From the NCBI GenBank assembly GCA_945889315.1, contig CAMDBP010000014.1, positions 1 to 41,692 on the forward strand: a stretch of 41,692 bases of DNA. The letters are read 5' to 3'. The translations under genes and the position numbers were made by a program. This DNA comes from Chitinophaga pinensis (GTDB lineage Bacteria; Bacteroidota; Bacteroidia; NS11-12g; UBA9320). A model generated the notes under the pieces. The model had not been told where the DNA came from. It saw only the letters and a list, made by a program, of their open reading frames with translations, and ran no database searches. Of the stretch, positions 10,056-22,315 are shown piece by piece (within the stretch, counting starts at the first letter, position 1; the number at the start of each line of letters is the position of its first letter).

Positions 10056-10164
10056 GATATTAAATTCTCTTTTTTTACTTCCTTTTGTAGCGAATCTATT
10101 TAATTAAAAACAATATTCTACTTTTAAAGGACTGCAAATTTAATATAATTTGCATTCTATCAAA

Positions 10165-12000
10165 ATGCATTTAGGTATAAAAAATATAATTAAAATTGGC
10201 GCATTCATCCCATTGTTGCTGTCCCCTTTTTGGATCGTAAGACTGTTGTTGCTGCTATCAATCAAAGAGTTAACAATTGAAAATCCTGTAAACTATCTTT
10301 TTTACACGATGCGATTTGACCTCAAGGCAATGGTTATTTGGTATGCACCTCTATTTATTATCTTAGGTATAGGTCTATTTCTTAGGCATAAATGGTGGGA
10401 AAATGTTTCGCGATTTATTTTTTTACTTTTGTATTTAAGTGCTCTGATTTTTGGGCTCATTTCTGTTTTCTATTATCCGATTAGCAAGACAATCGTTGGC
10501 GTAGAAATTTTTCAAATGATAATCGGTCAGAGTTACCTAATTATTTTTGGGTATATGGCAGAGTACTGGTGGGGCATCCTCTTGGTAATTAGCGTTTTGT
10601 TTGCTGTGCGATTTTTGGACAAAAAACTCAAAATTGAACTAACAACCAAGTCTGCACTCGTTTTTTGCTTTATATCACTAGTATTTTTGGGACTCATTGC
10701 TAGAGGCAGTTTTAAGTTAAAGCCCTTAAATCTTCTAGATGCATATTCTGCGTTGGAGTCACAAGAAGCAGTATCGGCAGTTACACCTATTTATATACTC
10801 ATTGAATCTATAGGTAAATCAGAAATTGAATATACGGCCTATACATCTGATTCAGCACTTCAGATAGAATTAGCTAAAGATGTTTTGGTTTACCGTAAGT
10901 TAGCTTATCAGAAACCTAACATTTGTATTATTTTATTAGAAAGTTTTGGTAAAGAGTACACCTCACTTAATGATGCAAATAGACCAAGTTACACACCTTT
11001 TTTAGATAGCATGATGTCTGTTAGTATGAATTTTACCAATGCTTACGCAAATGGACTAAGATCTATGGATGCCGTAGCATCTATCTACACAGGCATTCCT
11101 TGTTTGATGAAACAGCCATTTATAGGTTCGTTATATACCCAAAGTAACATAGAATCTATACCCGAAGCGTTGTCAAAAGAAGGATATTTCTGTAGCTTTT
11201 ATCACGCTGCGGATGAGTTATCTATGGGTTTTAAACCCTTTTTACTGGCGAATGGTTTAGACCAGTATATGGCACAACAAGAATACCCCAATGAAGATGA
11301 TTTTGATGGAAAGTGGGGCATTTTTGATGAACCATTCTTACAGTTTTTTGCGAATAAGCTATCTAATCAGCAGCAGCCTTGGTGTTCCGGAATATTTACG
11401 ATAAGCAGTCATCATCCGTATACTGTACCTTCTCAGCATCATGATTTACCTAAAGGGACGTCTGAAATTCATCAGGCTATTGGTTATACAGATAGATCGT
11501 TGCGTGCCTTTTTTGAATCTGCGCGTACGGAGAAATGGTTTGAGAATACAATTTTTATAATTACTGCGGACCATACCTCTATTAACGAAACGTATGAGCA
11601 CCAAGGGTATAGGAGTAAATACGGAGTGCCTTTATTGATTTATTCGAAGCTAATGCCTGCTGGAATAAACGATGATGTGAAACAGCACATAGATATTTTC
11701 CCAACTGTAAAACAGCTAGCAGGAATATCGAAACAAGTAGCGATGGGTAGATCTTTGCTAGACGAGAAATCGCAGAGCGCAATACATTATGATGGTACGT
11801 TGTATACGTATACCAATGACAGTTTTTGTTTGCAATGGGATGGCACTTCGAACTATAAATTATTTGCGTATAAAAAAGATAAAGTAGACGCTTCCGACCT
11901 TGCATCAATACATCATAGAGAAGGGGATCAAATGCTTCACGAACTGAAGGTAGGATTGCAAAAATATAACTATCGTCTTTTGAACAACAAATTTCACTAG
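10165..12000 (+). CDS. LTA synthase-family membrane sulfatase
   Basis: About 5 N-terminal TM segments, then PNICIILLESFGKE, TNAYANGLRSMDAVASIYTGIPCL, FTISSHHPY, FIITADHTS; ATG 10165 preferred. Confidence 0.88.
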   Translation: MHLGIKNIIKIGAFIPLLLSPFWIVRLLLLLSIKELTIENPVNYLFYTMRFDLKAMVIWYAPLFIILGIGLFLRHKWWENVSRFIFLLLYLSALIFGLISVFYYPISKTIVGVEIFQMIIGQSYLIIFGYMAEYWWGILLVISVLFAVRFLDKKLKIELTTKSALVFCFISLVFLGLIARGSFKLKPLNLLDAYSALESQEAVSAVTPIYILIESIGKSEIEYTAYTSDSALQIELAKDVLVYRKLAYQKPNICIILLESFGKEYTSLNDANRPSYTPFLDSMMSVSMNFTNAYANGLRSMDAVASIYTGIPCLMKQPFIGSLYTQSNIESIPEALSKEGYFCSFYHAADELSMGFKPFLLANGLDQYMAQQEYPNEDDFDGKWGIFDEPFLQFFANKLSNQQQPWCSGIFTISSHHPYTVPSQHHDLPKGTSEIHQAIGYTDRSLRAFFESARTEKWFENTIFIITADHTSINETYEHQGYRSKYGVPLLIYSKLMPAGINDDVKQHIDIFPTVKQLAGISKQVAMGRSLLDEKSQSAIHYDGTLYTYTNDSFCLQWDGTSNYKLFAYKKDKVDASDLASIHHREGDQMLHELKVGLQKYNYRLLNNKFH

Positions 12001-12008
12001 GGGTAACG

Positions 12009-12016
12009 TACATTTG
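12009..12016 (+). promoter_or_regulatory. -7 box for hisS
   Basis: TACATTTG followed by CA, 5 nt before the hisS ATG (12022). Confidence 0.5.
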
Positions 12017-12021
12017 CACTG

Positions 12022-13395
12022 ATGCAAAAGCCTTCTAATGCACCCGGTACACGAGACTTTGGTCCAGCGGTTATGCGTAAACGAGATTTTATCTTGACTA
12101 CAATTACACGTATTTATAAAAAATTTGGGTTTGAATCATTGGAAACCCCTGCACTTGAGAATCTAGACACACTAGAAGGCAAGTACGGAGAAGAAGGTTC
12201 AAAACTCCTGTATAAAATCCGCAGTAACAGTCCAATTTCTGCTGAAATTACGGATGATCAAGCCGCTAAACTTAATGGTATTATACCCGGAAAATGGATT
12301 GCAGGCACTTCTAAATTAGGATTACGCTACGATCTTACAGTGCCATTTGCGCGTTTTGTGGTGCAACATCGCAATGACTTGACGTTCCCGTTTAGAAGAT
12401 ACCAAGTGCAAAATGTTTGGAGGGCGGATAGGCCAGCAAAAGGAAGATTTAGAGAGTTTACACAATGTGATGCAGATTGCATTGGGTCAACTTCATTATT
12501 ACACGAGGCAGATTTAATTCAAATTTACAATGAAGTGTTTGTATCTTTAGGTTTGTCTAAGGCTGTTCTTAAAGTAAATCACCGCAAATTTTTAGAAGCT
12601 TTAGTTGATGAATTGCAACTCAATTTCCCGGTAGCTAAATTCACATCTACCTTAGATAAGCTGGATAAGATTGGTGAGGAAGGGGTTATGAAAGAATTAG
12701 TTGGATATGGAATTGATGAAGAAAAATGCCATCAACTTTTTGCCATCATAGGGAATTCCGAACTTACTAAAGAAAACCTACTTCAATTTGCTAAAGCGTT
12801 TAATAATAATCCTATTGCACAAAAAGCAATCGAAGATTTAAGTGAAATACTTGCTTATATAGAAGATTGTAATTTAACTATAAAGGTGGAGCTTGACTTA
12901 AGTTTAGCCCGAGGATTAGATTATTACACGGGATGTATTTTCGAAGCATTAATACCGGACAGTGGTATGGGGAGTGTTTCTGGAGGTGGCAGGTACGACG
13001 ATCTAACAGGTGTTTTTGGACTAAAAGATGTTTCAGGTGTAGGTATTAGCTTTGGTATTGATAGACTTTATGAAATTATGGAGGGTCAACAGAAGTGGCC
13101 CGATAATCTACAGGTGAATGATAGTGTGCTTATTTGTCATTTTGATAAAGCTACGCAACTTTACGGAGTGAAACTGGCCTCTAAACTTAGAACTGAAAAT
13201 ATAAAAACAATTGTTTTTCCTGACGATAAGCGAATTAATAAGCAATTTGATTTTGCCAATAAAATAGGAGTCAGGTTTGCAATTGTGATAGGCGAGAGTG
13301 AAATGAATACAGATAGTGTAACTATAAAAAATTTGCAAGCAGGAGAACAAGTTACGTTATCATTTGACGAAGCTATAAATTATTTAAGAAATTGA
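12022..13395 (+). CDS. hisS: histidyl-tRNA synthetase
   Basis: GTRDFGP, LRYDLTVPFARFV, RADRPAKGRFREFTQCDAD, ARGLDYYTG, SGGGRYDDL. Confidence 0.97.
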   Translation: MQKPSNAPGTRDFGPAVMRKRDFILTTITRIYKKFGFESLETPALENLDTLEGKYGEEGSKLLYKIRSNSPISAEITDDQAAKLNGIIPGKWIAGTSKLGLRYDLTVPFARFVVQHRNDLTFPFRRYQVQNVWRADRPAKGRFREFTQCDADCIGSTSLLHEADLIQIYNEVFVSLGLSKAVLKVNHRKFLEALVDELQLNFPVAKFTSTLDKLDKIGEEGVMKELVGYGIDEEKCHQLFAIIGNSELTKENLLQFAKAFNNNPIAQKAIEDLSEILAYIEDCNLTIKVELDLSLARGLDYYTGCIFEALIPDSGMGSVSGGGRYDDLTGVFGLKDVSGVGISFGIDRLYEIMEGQQKWPDNLQVNDSVLICHFDKATQLYGVKLASKLRTENIKTIVFPDDKRINKQFDFANKIGVRFAIVIGESEMNTDSVTIKNLQAGEQVTLSFDEAINYLRN

Positions 13396-14111
13396 AACGA
13401 TTTAATTTTAAGGACCAAATCGTTTTTGAAAACGAAAATTATATTGCTATAAACAAGCCAGCGGGAGTGTCAAGTTTGCACGAGAGGCTTGGAGTAGCTA
13501 ATTCAGTTATTGAGCAAGCGAAAAATTACGATGAGCATTTACAACTTTGTCACCGTTTAGATAAAGAAACCAGCGGAGTTTTATTACTATCTAAACATGC
13601 CGCAGCATATAGTCATGCCGCCGTGTCATTTGAAAAAAGAAGGGTAACCAAAACCTATCATGCAGTGTCAGATGGCGCACATAAATTTGAGCACTTTGAA
13701 GTTAATTTGCCGCTTATTACTACTAGAAGTGGGAGAAGCGCTGTGAGCAAACAAAAAGGTAAACCCAGTACTACTTTTTTTACAACCATACAGAATTTTA
13801 AGCATCACTCACTTATTGCTTGCGAGCCAGTAACAGGTCGTCAGCATCAAATACGAATTCATCTTGCTTCACAAAATGCACCTATAAGTGCAGACGGAAT
13901 TTATGGTGGTAAAATGCCTTACCTATCCAGATTTAAGAAAAACTTTACAACGAGTAAAACAGAGGAGGAGACTCCAATGATTACGAGGTTTGCCCTACAT
14001 GCGTATTCGTTGTCCTTAAATGATATGGACGGCACGCCTTTAGAAATAGTGGCAGAATATCCCAAAGACCTAGCCGTTTTTATAAAGCAACTTAGAAAAT
14101 TTGATGCTTAG
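13392..14111 (+). CDS. RluA-family pseudouridine synthase
   Basis: AINKPAGVSSLHE, LCHRLDKETSGVLLL, GRQHQIRIHLA; TTG start overlaps the hisS stop (TTGA). Confidence 0.92.
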   Translation: MKRFNFKDQIVFENENYIAINKPAGVSSLHERLGVANSVIEQAKNYDEHLQLCHRLDKETSGVLLLSKHAAAYSHAAVSFEKRRVTKTYHAVSDGAHKFEHFEVNLPLITTRSGRSAVSKQKGKPSTTFFTTIQNFKHHSLIACEPVTGRQHQIRIHLASQNAPISADGIYGGKMPYLSRFKKNFTTSKTEEETPMITRFALHAYSLSLNDMDGTPLEIVAEYPKDLAVFIKQLRKFDA

Positions 14112-14194
14112 TTTCTAACATGTGGGATGATGCTAACATCACTTTTAACTGTTATTCCATTTTTATACTGCCATAGTTCATTACATTTACCACC

Positions 14195-15493
14195 ATGCGT
14201 AAGCTTATTTTCATACTCACATTAATTAGCACGATGGGTGCAGATGCACAAATCGCTATTCAGGACGTTGCGCATCAACTTTCCAATCATAAATATAGAA
14301 AAGTGTACAAGAACTTTGATGCTAACATGAAGGATAAAGTACCCGCGTCACAACTAAAATTAATTTGGGAACAAATGGAAAGGTCTGCTGGAGAACTAAG
14401 TGCTGTTGTTGATGTGCGCAAGAGTATTCGAGACGAAGGTTCTAGACAATCGGCCATGCTTCAATTTAAACAGGCATCGGTACAAATGACCTTGTCAGAA
14501 AATGAAAATGGTAAAATTAACGGATTGTATATTTCACAACTAGCTTATGTGCCTCCTTCGTATGGAAAAGATTTAGGGGTAGGTAAAAAGTATATTAATT
14601 TTTTGAGTCATTCTTACAATATATCTGGTGAGTTAGTTATCCCTTTGGAATGCCAAAATTGTCCAGTGGTACTATTGGTGCATGGTTCAGGTCCAAATGA
14701 CAAAGATGAAACAATTGGCCCCAATAAGGTCTTTAACGATTTAGCATTGGGTTTTGCCAGCAAAGGTATCGCTACGTATCGTTATGATAAAAGATCTTAC
14801 CTCTATCCTGATTCGTTCAAGGGTCAGTTTAATCTTTACGATGAGACTATAAATGACGCTATATCTGCGTTTTACCATTTGCAGGCAGACACTTCATTAC
14901 ACTTTGGAAAATACATAATGCTTGGCCATAGTTTAGGTGCATATGCTATGCCTATCATCGCTGATTCGTTGAAGGATAGATTAAATGGAGCAATCTTATT
15001 CTCTGCAAATGCAAGTAAACTAGAGGATTTAATTACCTACCAAATGAAGTATTTGACGGAATACGATGGAGAAATAACAAAAGAAGAAGCCAAGATTATA
15101 GCTGAGAACACAAAACAAGCAGAAAATATCAGGCTTAACAAGTACACTGCTGAAACAACAGCGGATGAGTTACTAGCCTACTGGCCAGGAACGTTTTGGA
15201 AAGGCATTAAAGGTTATGACCCAATAAGCGCTTTAGCAAAAAATACTGCCACTCAATTTTTTATCGTACAGGGCGAAAAAGATTATCAAATACCCATGAC
15301 AGAGTTTGAATTATGGCGAGCCACTGTTGGCGCTAGTGAACATGTTAAGATGCAAAGTTATCCTAACCTCACCCATTTGTTCACACCTACAAAGACAGAC
15401 AGACCAAGCCCCGCCGATTATTTTTCACCTAATAATGTAGAATTTCAGGTTATATGGGATATGTCAGATTGGATAAAACTAGTCGCGCAGTAA
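14195..15493 (+). CDS. secreted alpha/beta hydrolase with N-terminal DUF3887-like domain
   Basis: Signal peptide; VLLVHGSGPNDKDETIG, nucleophile elbow LGHSLGAY, FFIVQGEKDYQIP. Confidence 0.87.
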   Translation: MRKLIFILTLISTMGADAQIAIQDVAHQLSNHKYRKVYKNFDANMKDKVPASQLKLIWEQMERSAGELSAVVDVRKSIRDEGSRQSAMLQFKQASVQMTLSENENGKINGLYISQLAYVPPSYGKDLGVGKKYINFLSHSYNISGELVIPLECQNCPVVLLVHGSGPNDKDETIGPNKVFNDLALGFASKGIATYRYDKRSYLYPDSFKGQFNLYDETINDAISAFYHLQADTSLHFGKYIMLGHSLGAYAMPIIADSLKDRLNGAILFSANASKLEDLITYQMKYLTEYDGEITKEEAKIIAENTKQAENIRLNKYTAETTADELLAYWPGTFWKGIKGYDPISALAKNTATQFFIVQGEKDYQIPMTEFELWRATVGASEHVKMQSYPNLTHLFTPTKTDRPSPADYFSPNNVEFQVIWDMSDWIKLVAQ

Positions 15494-15534
15494 ATCGAAT
15501 TTAGTCTGATCTAAAAAGCTCAGTTTACGATTCA

Positions 15535-15572
15535 ATGAAAAACATCTTAGTTTGCACTAGGATGTTTTTCAT
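15535..15572. terminator. bidirectional terminator-like hairpin overlapping the 3' end of lon
   Basis: ATGAAAAACATC / GATGTTTTTCAT perfect arms. Confidence 0.75.
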
Positions 15573-18024
15573 CAACCACAGTCCATGTTTTAAACCCTTT
15601 TACTTTTTGGGTTATTAAAGCATGTTCTAGTACTTCACTCATTTGGTCTACAAAATGAAAGGTAAGGTCAGATATGTAGGAAGGTTTAATGTCATCTATG
15701 TCTTTTTTATTGGCGCGACACATGATAATTTCTTTGATCCCCGCTCGTTTTGCTGCGAGTATCTTTTCTTTGATACCGCCTACTGGAAGAACCTTTCCTC
15801 TTAAGGTTATTTCTCCTGTCATCGCGAGTCTGTTTTTAACCTTCCGCTGGGTCATAAGTGATGCTAATGCGGTAAGTATGGTAATCCCTGCACTAGGACC
15901 ATCTTTAGGTACAGCGCCTGCAGGAAAATGGATGTGCAGGTCGTATTGATCAAAGATTAATGGATTAATTTGGTATGTCTCTGCGTTTGCCTTTAGCCAA
16001 GTAGTTGCATTTATCGCACTTTCTTTCATTACATCACCAAGTTGACCTGTTAAGGTTAGCTTTCCTTTTCCTTTTGTCAATGAACTCTCTACAAATAATA
16101 TGTCGCCTCCTACACTTGTCCAAGCGAGACCAGTAACAACCCCTGCCACATCATTATTTTCGTAAAGATCTTTTTCGATTTTATCGGTTCCGAGAATGGT
16201 TTCTATATTTACTGAAGTAAGAATAGCGTCTGGATTGTTTTCATAAACTATTTCCTTTGCTTGCCATCTGCAAATTTTAGCTAACCGTTTATCTAAGGTT
16301 CGCACACCACTTTCACGGGTGTACTCATCTATCACTTTTTCAATTATTTTGTCACTTATTTTTAACTGTGTAGGCGTGAGTCCGTGTTCTTTTTTCTGCT
16401 TGGGGATCAAGTGCTTTTTAGCAATCCCTATCTTTTCTTCTATGGTATAACCTGTAATATCGATGATTTCCATACGGTCACGTAATGCAGGTTGAATGGT
16501 ATCTAATCGGTTGGCCGTTGCGATGAAAAGTACTTTGCTAAGGTCGTAGTCGAGATCGACATAATTGTCATGAAAAGCGTTGTTTTGTTCCGGGTCAAGT
16601 ATTTCAAGTAGAGCAGAGGATGGATCTCCTCTAAAGTCATTCCCAATTTTATCTATCTCGTCAAGTACAAAAATGGGGTTACTAGTTCCTGCTTTTTTGA
16701 TAGATTGAATAATTCGGCCAGGCATTGCACCAATGTAGGTTTTTCGATGTCCTCTTAATTCAGATTCATCATGCAAACCACCTAAACTCATTCTTATATA
16801 TTCTCTCTCCATAGCTTTGGCTATTGATTTGCCAAGTGATGTTTTACCAACACCTGGAGGGCCATACAAGCACAATATAGGACTTTTCATATCACCTTTT
16901 AGCTTGAGTACAGCTAGGTGTTCTAGTATTCTTTCTTTTACTTTTTCTAATCCGAAATGATCTGCATCTAAGACTTTTTTAGCTCTTTTTAGGTTGAAAC
17001 TATCTTTGCTGTATTTATCCCAAGGCAGTTCTAAAAGCAGTTCTGCGTAGTTCAAACTTACCGAGTAATCAGGGGTAGCTGGATTCATTCGCATAAGCCT
17101 GTCTAGTTCTTTATTGAATGCTTTACTAACTTTATCGTTCCATTTTTTCTTTCTACCCCTCATACGCAAGCTTTCAATTTCTTGATCTGGGGAGTCGTGA
17201 CCTAATTCTTCTTGTATTGCTCGGATTTGTTGCTGTAAAAAGTACTCTTTTTGCTGTTGGTCTAGATCTACCTTGACCTTGCTTTGAATCTTGTTTTTGA
17301 GTTCAAGCATTTGCAACTCTTTGTTGAGATAGTGAAGAACTCTATTGGCTTTTTTCTTAAAGTTTGGAAGCTCCAGTAATTCTTGTTTTTCGTCAACAGT
17401 TATATTAAGATTAGAAGAAATAAAGTTGACTAAAAAATTAGGGGAGTTTATATTTTTAAGGGCAAAGTTAGCTTCAGAGGGTATGTTCGGAGATTCATCC
17501 ACAATACGTGATGCAAGCTCGCGTATACTGTCTATAGTTGCGTTAGATTCCTTTGTTTTGTTGGCTTTCCCGTCTGTGATAGCCACAATATCTCCTCTAA
17601 AATAGGGCTCCTCTTGTGTTATATTGGTTAATTCAAATTTTCGTTTCCCTTGTATAATGACAGTGATATTGCCATCTGGCATTTTAAGCATTTTAAGGAT
17701 AACGCCTAGTGTACCCGTGGGATATAAATCAGCTGCTGTTGGAGACTCTATACTTTGATCTTTTTGCGTAATAACTCCAATTATTTTATCCTTTTTATAT
17801 GAATCTTGAATCAACTTTATAGACTTGTCCCTGCCCACAGTTATGGGGAATACGATGCCGGGGAATAATACCGTGTTGCGAAGCGGCAATAATGGCAGAT
17901 TAGTGGGGTAGTCACTGTTGTTATCCTCTTCAAAATCACTATCCGCTATTACGGATATGATCTCTGACCCATCCTCGTTATTCATAAACTCGTTGCTTAG
18001 TTTAAATCTATTATCAAATGTCAT
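15547..18024 (-). CDS. lon: ATP-dependent protease Lon
   Basis: [60 protein letters not shown]. Confidence 0.98.
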   Translation of the reverse strand: MTFDNRFKLSNEFMNNEDGSEIISVIADSDFEEDNNSDYPTNLPLLPLRNTVLFPGIVFPITVGRDKSIKLIQDSYKKDKIIGVITQKDQSIESPTAADLYPTGTLGVILKMLKMPDGNITVIIQGKRKFELTNITQEEPYFRGDIVAITDGKANKTKESNATIDSIRELASRIVDESPNIPSEANFALKNINSPNFLVNFISSNLNITVDEKQELLELPNFKKKANRVLHYLNKELQMLELKNKIQSKVKVDLDQQQKEYFLQQQIRAIQEELGHDSPDQEIESLRMRGRKKKWNDKVSKAFNKELDRLMRMNPATPDYSVSLNYAELLLELPWDKYSKDSFNLKRAKKVLDADHFGLEKVKERILEHLAVLKLKGDMKSPILCLYGPPGVGKTSLGKSIAKAMEREYIRMSLGGLHDESELRGHRKTYIGAMPGRIIQSIKKAGTSNPIFVLDEIDKIGNDFRGDPSSALLEILDPEQNNAFHDNYVDLDYDLSKVLFIATANRLDTIQPALRDRMEIIDITGYTIEEKIGIAKKHLIPKQKKEHGLTPTQLKISDKIIEKVIDEYTRESGVRTLDKRLAKICRWQAKEIVYENNPDAILTSVNIETILGTDKIEKDLYENNDVAGVVTGLAWTSVGGDILFVESSLTKGKGKLTLTGQLGDVMKESAINATTWLKANAETYQINPLIFDQYDLHIHFPAGAVPKDGPSAGITILTALASLMTQRKVKNRLAMTGEITLRGKVLPVGGIKEKILAAKRAGIKEIIMCRANKKDIDDIKPSYISDLTFHFVDQMSEVLEHALITQKVKGFKTWTVVDEKHPSAN

Positions 18025-18164
18025 TTTTTGTCAAATTGTCACTCATGCTTATTTTTATGAGTAGAACTCTTAGTGAGGCAAAGCCTATGCCAATTATAGA
18101 TAAATAATGAACTAGAAATATAGTTCCGTTTTTAAGCTGTTTGTGATGAAATGTAATAATACTA

Positions 18165-18184
18165 TAAGAAAAATATTTTTCTTA
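18165..18184. promoter_or_regulatory. 20-bp perfect palindrome in the lon / lipoprotein divergent region
   Basis: TAAGAAAAATATTTTTCTTA. Confidence 0.6.
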
Positions 18185-18234
18185 AAAATGATAAATTATG
18201 AATCTATATTTGAAGTTCAAAATTATAATCTAAC

Positions 18235-19089
18235 ATGAAAAATATTAAATTTTTATCTTTAGTTGCTCTAATGTCAGTTGGGGCAATATTTTTAACCAAT
18301 TGCGGTCCAGAAACGGTGGAAGCTCCTAAGCCAATAGTTAATTTTTTAGCGGATGCTAAATACGTTTCTGCAAACTCGTCATTAGCTGCAAGTTCTGATT
18401 TTACCATTGGTATTACTGCTACGCACAGTTCAACATTAACTACTTTAACGATAACTAAAGCCTTGAACGGTGGTCCTGATGTGTTAAGTGGTAGTATTGA
18501 GATAAGTGGCAACACGCTTGCTATATATGAGTACAAGGGTGTAACAGAAGCAAGCGCCGGTACCGAAGTATATACCTTTACAGTTGCCGATAAAAGTGGC
18601 AATTCTACATCAAAAAGTATAACTATTACCAATATTGGTGATCCTGGATTAGAATTATTAGATTTAACCGTAGATAATAATGGAGATTTTTTCAGAGTAT
18701 ATAACTTCAGAGCTCCAACAGGATTTTTAGGAGCATATTACTTAGGTCAAGGTCCGCTGGCATACAATGATCCTAATTCTCAGAAAGATATTCAGGATTC
18801 TACTGCAGCAGGAGAGAAGTGGGTTGGAAGATGGACTTCTAGAAATGGAAGTACATTCAAAAAAATACCAGCAGATAAGTGGAATACTATAACCAACGAC
18901 GCTACCATAAATGCAGCATGGGCAGCGGCAACAGGAGAAGTATCTGTAATTACGCTAAAAGAAGGAGATGCTTATCTAGTTAACATAAAAGGAACATCTA
19001 CCAAATTTGCAGCAGTTTTAATTACCGCGTTGGATAAAACCGTTTCTCCTAAGGAGTTCGCTCAATTTGTGTACAAGATACAGCAATAA
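18235..19089 (+). CDS. hypothetical lipoprotein
   Basis: MKNIKFLSLVALMSVGAIFLTNCGPE with lipobox-like LTNC; Ig/cadherin-like N-terminal half. Confidence 0.8.
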   Translation: MKNIKFLSLVALMSVGAIFLTNCGPETVEAPKPIVNFLADAKYVSANSSLAASSDFTIGITATHSSTLTTLTITKALNGGPDVLSGSIEISGNTLAIYEYKGVTEASAGTEVYTFTVADKSGNSTSKSITITNIGDPGLELLDLTVDNNGDFFRVYNFRAPTGFLGAYYLGQGPLAYNDPNSQKDIQDSTAAGEKWVGRWTSRNGSTFKKIPADKWNTITNDATINAAWAAATGEVSVITLKEGDAYLVNIKGTSTKFAAVLITALDKTVSPKEFAQFVYKIQQ

Positions 19090-19121
19090 TAATCTGTAAC
19101 TTGTGTACTAATAATATTACG

Positions 19122-19150
19122 AAAGGTCTTGCATTAGCAAGACCTTTTTT
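19122..19150 (+). terminator. intrinsic terminator after the lipoprotein gene
   Basis: AAAGGTCTTGC / GCAAGACCTTT plus T-run. Confidence 0.9.
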
Positions 19151-19184
19151 ATTTTTACACCATATTAACTTTAACTAAAATAGT

Positions 19185-20156
19185 TTGAAAACAATAGGAG
19201 TATATACCAGTGGAGGCGATGCCCCAGGTATGAATGCATGTGTAAGAGCCGTAGTTCGTACTGCGATATATAACGGCTTAAATGTAAAAGGAATAATGAG
19301 AGGCTATGAGGGAATGATATCAGGAGAAATTATCGATCTTGATAGACAATCTGTTGCGAATCTAATTCAGCGTGGGGGTACATTTTTGAAAACAGCCCGT
19401 AGTACTGAATTCATGACGCCAGAAGGGAGAAAAAAAGCCTACGATAATGTGATTGCAAATGGTATTGATGCATTAGTGTGCATTGGCGGCAATGGTTCGT
19501 ATACAGGTGCTAAAATATTTACAGAGGAATATGGAATTCCTTGTATTGGGTTGCCTGGTACTATAGATAACGACTTATATGGAACTGATTATACAATCGG
19601 TTACGATACAGCAATCAATACAGCTTTGGATGCGATAGATAAGATAAGAGATACCGCACACTCGCATGAGCGTGTTTTTATTGTAGAAGTTATGGGAAGA
19701 GATAGTGGCTTCATCGCACTAGATGTTGCCATAGCAGGCGGTGCCGAAGGCGCACTTATACCGGAGGATATTGAGGATTGGGATAAGGTAATTAAGCACT
19801 TTAGTAGAGAAGGAAGAAGACAGAAGTCTTTTTCAATTATAGTAGTCGCGGAAGGCGATGAGCAAGGTGGTGCCTTAATATTAGAAAAAAAATTAGCAGC
19901 TATTTATCCGGATTTAAAAATAAGAAGCACCATACTAGGTCACGTACAACGAGGGGGTAGCCCAAGTGCTCGTGACAGAATTCTTGCTTCTAGGCTGGGA
20001 TCGGAGGCCGTAAAAGCCTTGATAGATGGACAAAAATCTATCACTGTAGGTATTGTAAATGATCAAGTATCCTATACAGAATTTGATTTAGCTATTCATG
20101 GAAAGAAATCTGTTTCTAAAGACTTAATCCAATTGGCTGAAATTTTAGCGACATAG
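19185..20156 (+). CDS. pfkA: ATP-dependent 6-phosphofructokinase
   Basis: MKTIGVYTSGGDAPGMNACVRAVVR, GLPGTIDNDLYGTDYTIGYDTA, ILGHVQRGGSPSARDR; TTG start. Confidence 0.97.
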   Translation: MKTIGVYTSGGDAPGMNACVRAVVRTAIYNGLNVKGIMRGYEGMISGEIIDLDRQSVANLIQRGGTFLKTARSTEFMTPEGRKKAYDNVIANGIDALVCIGGNGSYTGAKIFTEEYGIPCIGLPGTIDNDLYGTDYTIGYDTAINTALDAIDKIRDTAHSHERVFIVEVMGRDSGFIALDVAIAGGAEGALIPEDIEDWDKVIKHFSREGRRQKSFSIIVVAEGDEQGGALILEKKLAAIYPDLKIRSTILGHVQRGGSPSARDRILASRLGSEAVKALIDGQKSITVGIVNDQVSYTEFDLAIHGKKSVSKDLIQLAEILAT

Positions 20157-20187
20157 GTAAATTAATTTATCGAAATATAATATTCAT

Positions 20188-20224
20188 AAAAAAGCCCATC
20201 TTACTAGTTAAGATGGGCTTTTTT
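20188..20224. terminator. bidirectional terminator between convergent pfkA and gyrB
   Basis: AAAAAAGCCCATCTTA / TAAGATGGGCTTTTTT, 16-bp perfect stem. Confidence 0.95.
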
Positions 20225-20241
20225 AGGGGAAGTGAATATTC

Positions 20242-22221
<1,980 letters not shown>

Positions 22222-22261
22222 TTAGGCGACTTTAGACCGTATAATGTGTGGCGGATATATC

Positions 22262-22295
22262 CACATTAAATGCACATGAGAGTAAATTTAATGTG
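22262..22295. repeat. 10-bp perfect inverted repeat between ansA and gyrB
   Basis: CACATTAAAT (22262-22271) / ATTTAATGTG (22286-22295), 14-nt loop. Confidence 0.85.
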
Positions 22296-22315
22296 CTGTT
22301 TGTCAGGCTTTTACG

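Noticed and set aside
11582-12019. 145-aa minus-strand ORF
   Set aside because: Antisense to the sulfatase-domain coding sequence; no family resemblance.
18204-18632. 142-aa minus-strand ORF overlapping the lipoprotein gene
   Set aside because: Antisense to a convincing signal-peptide lipoprotein; composition is a mirror of the sense codons.
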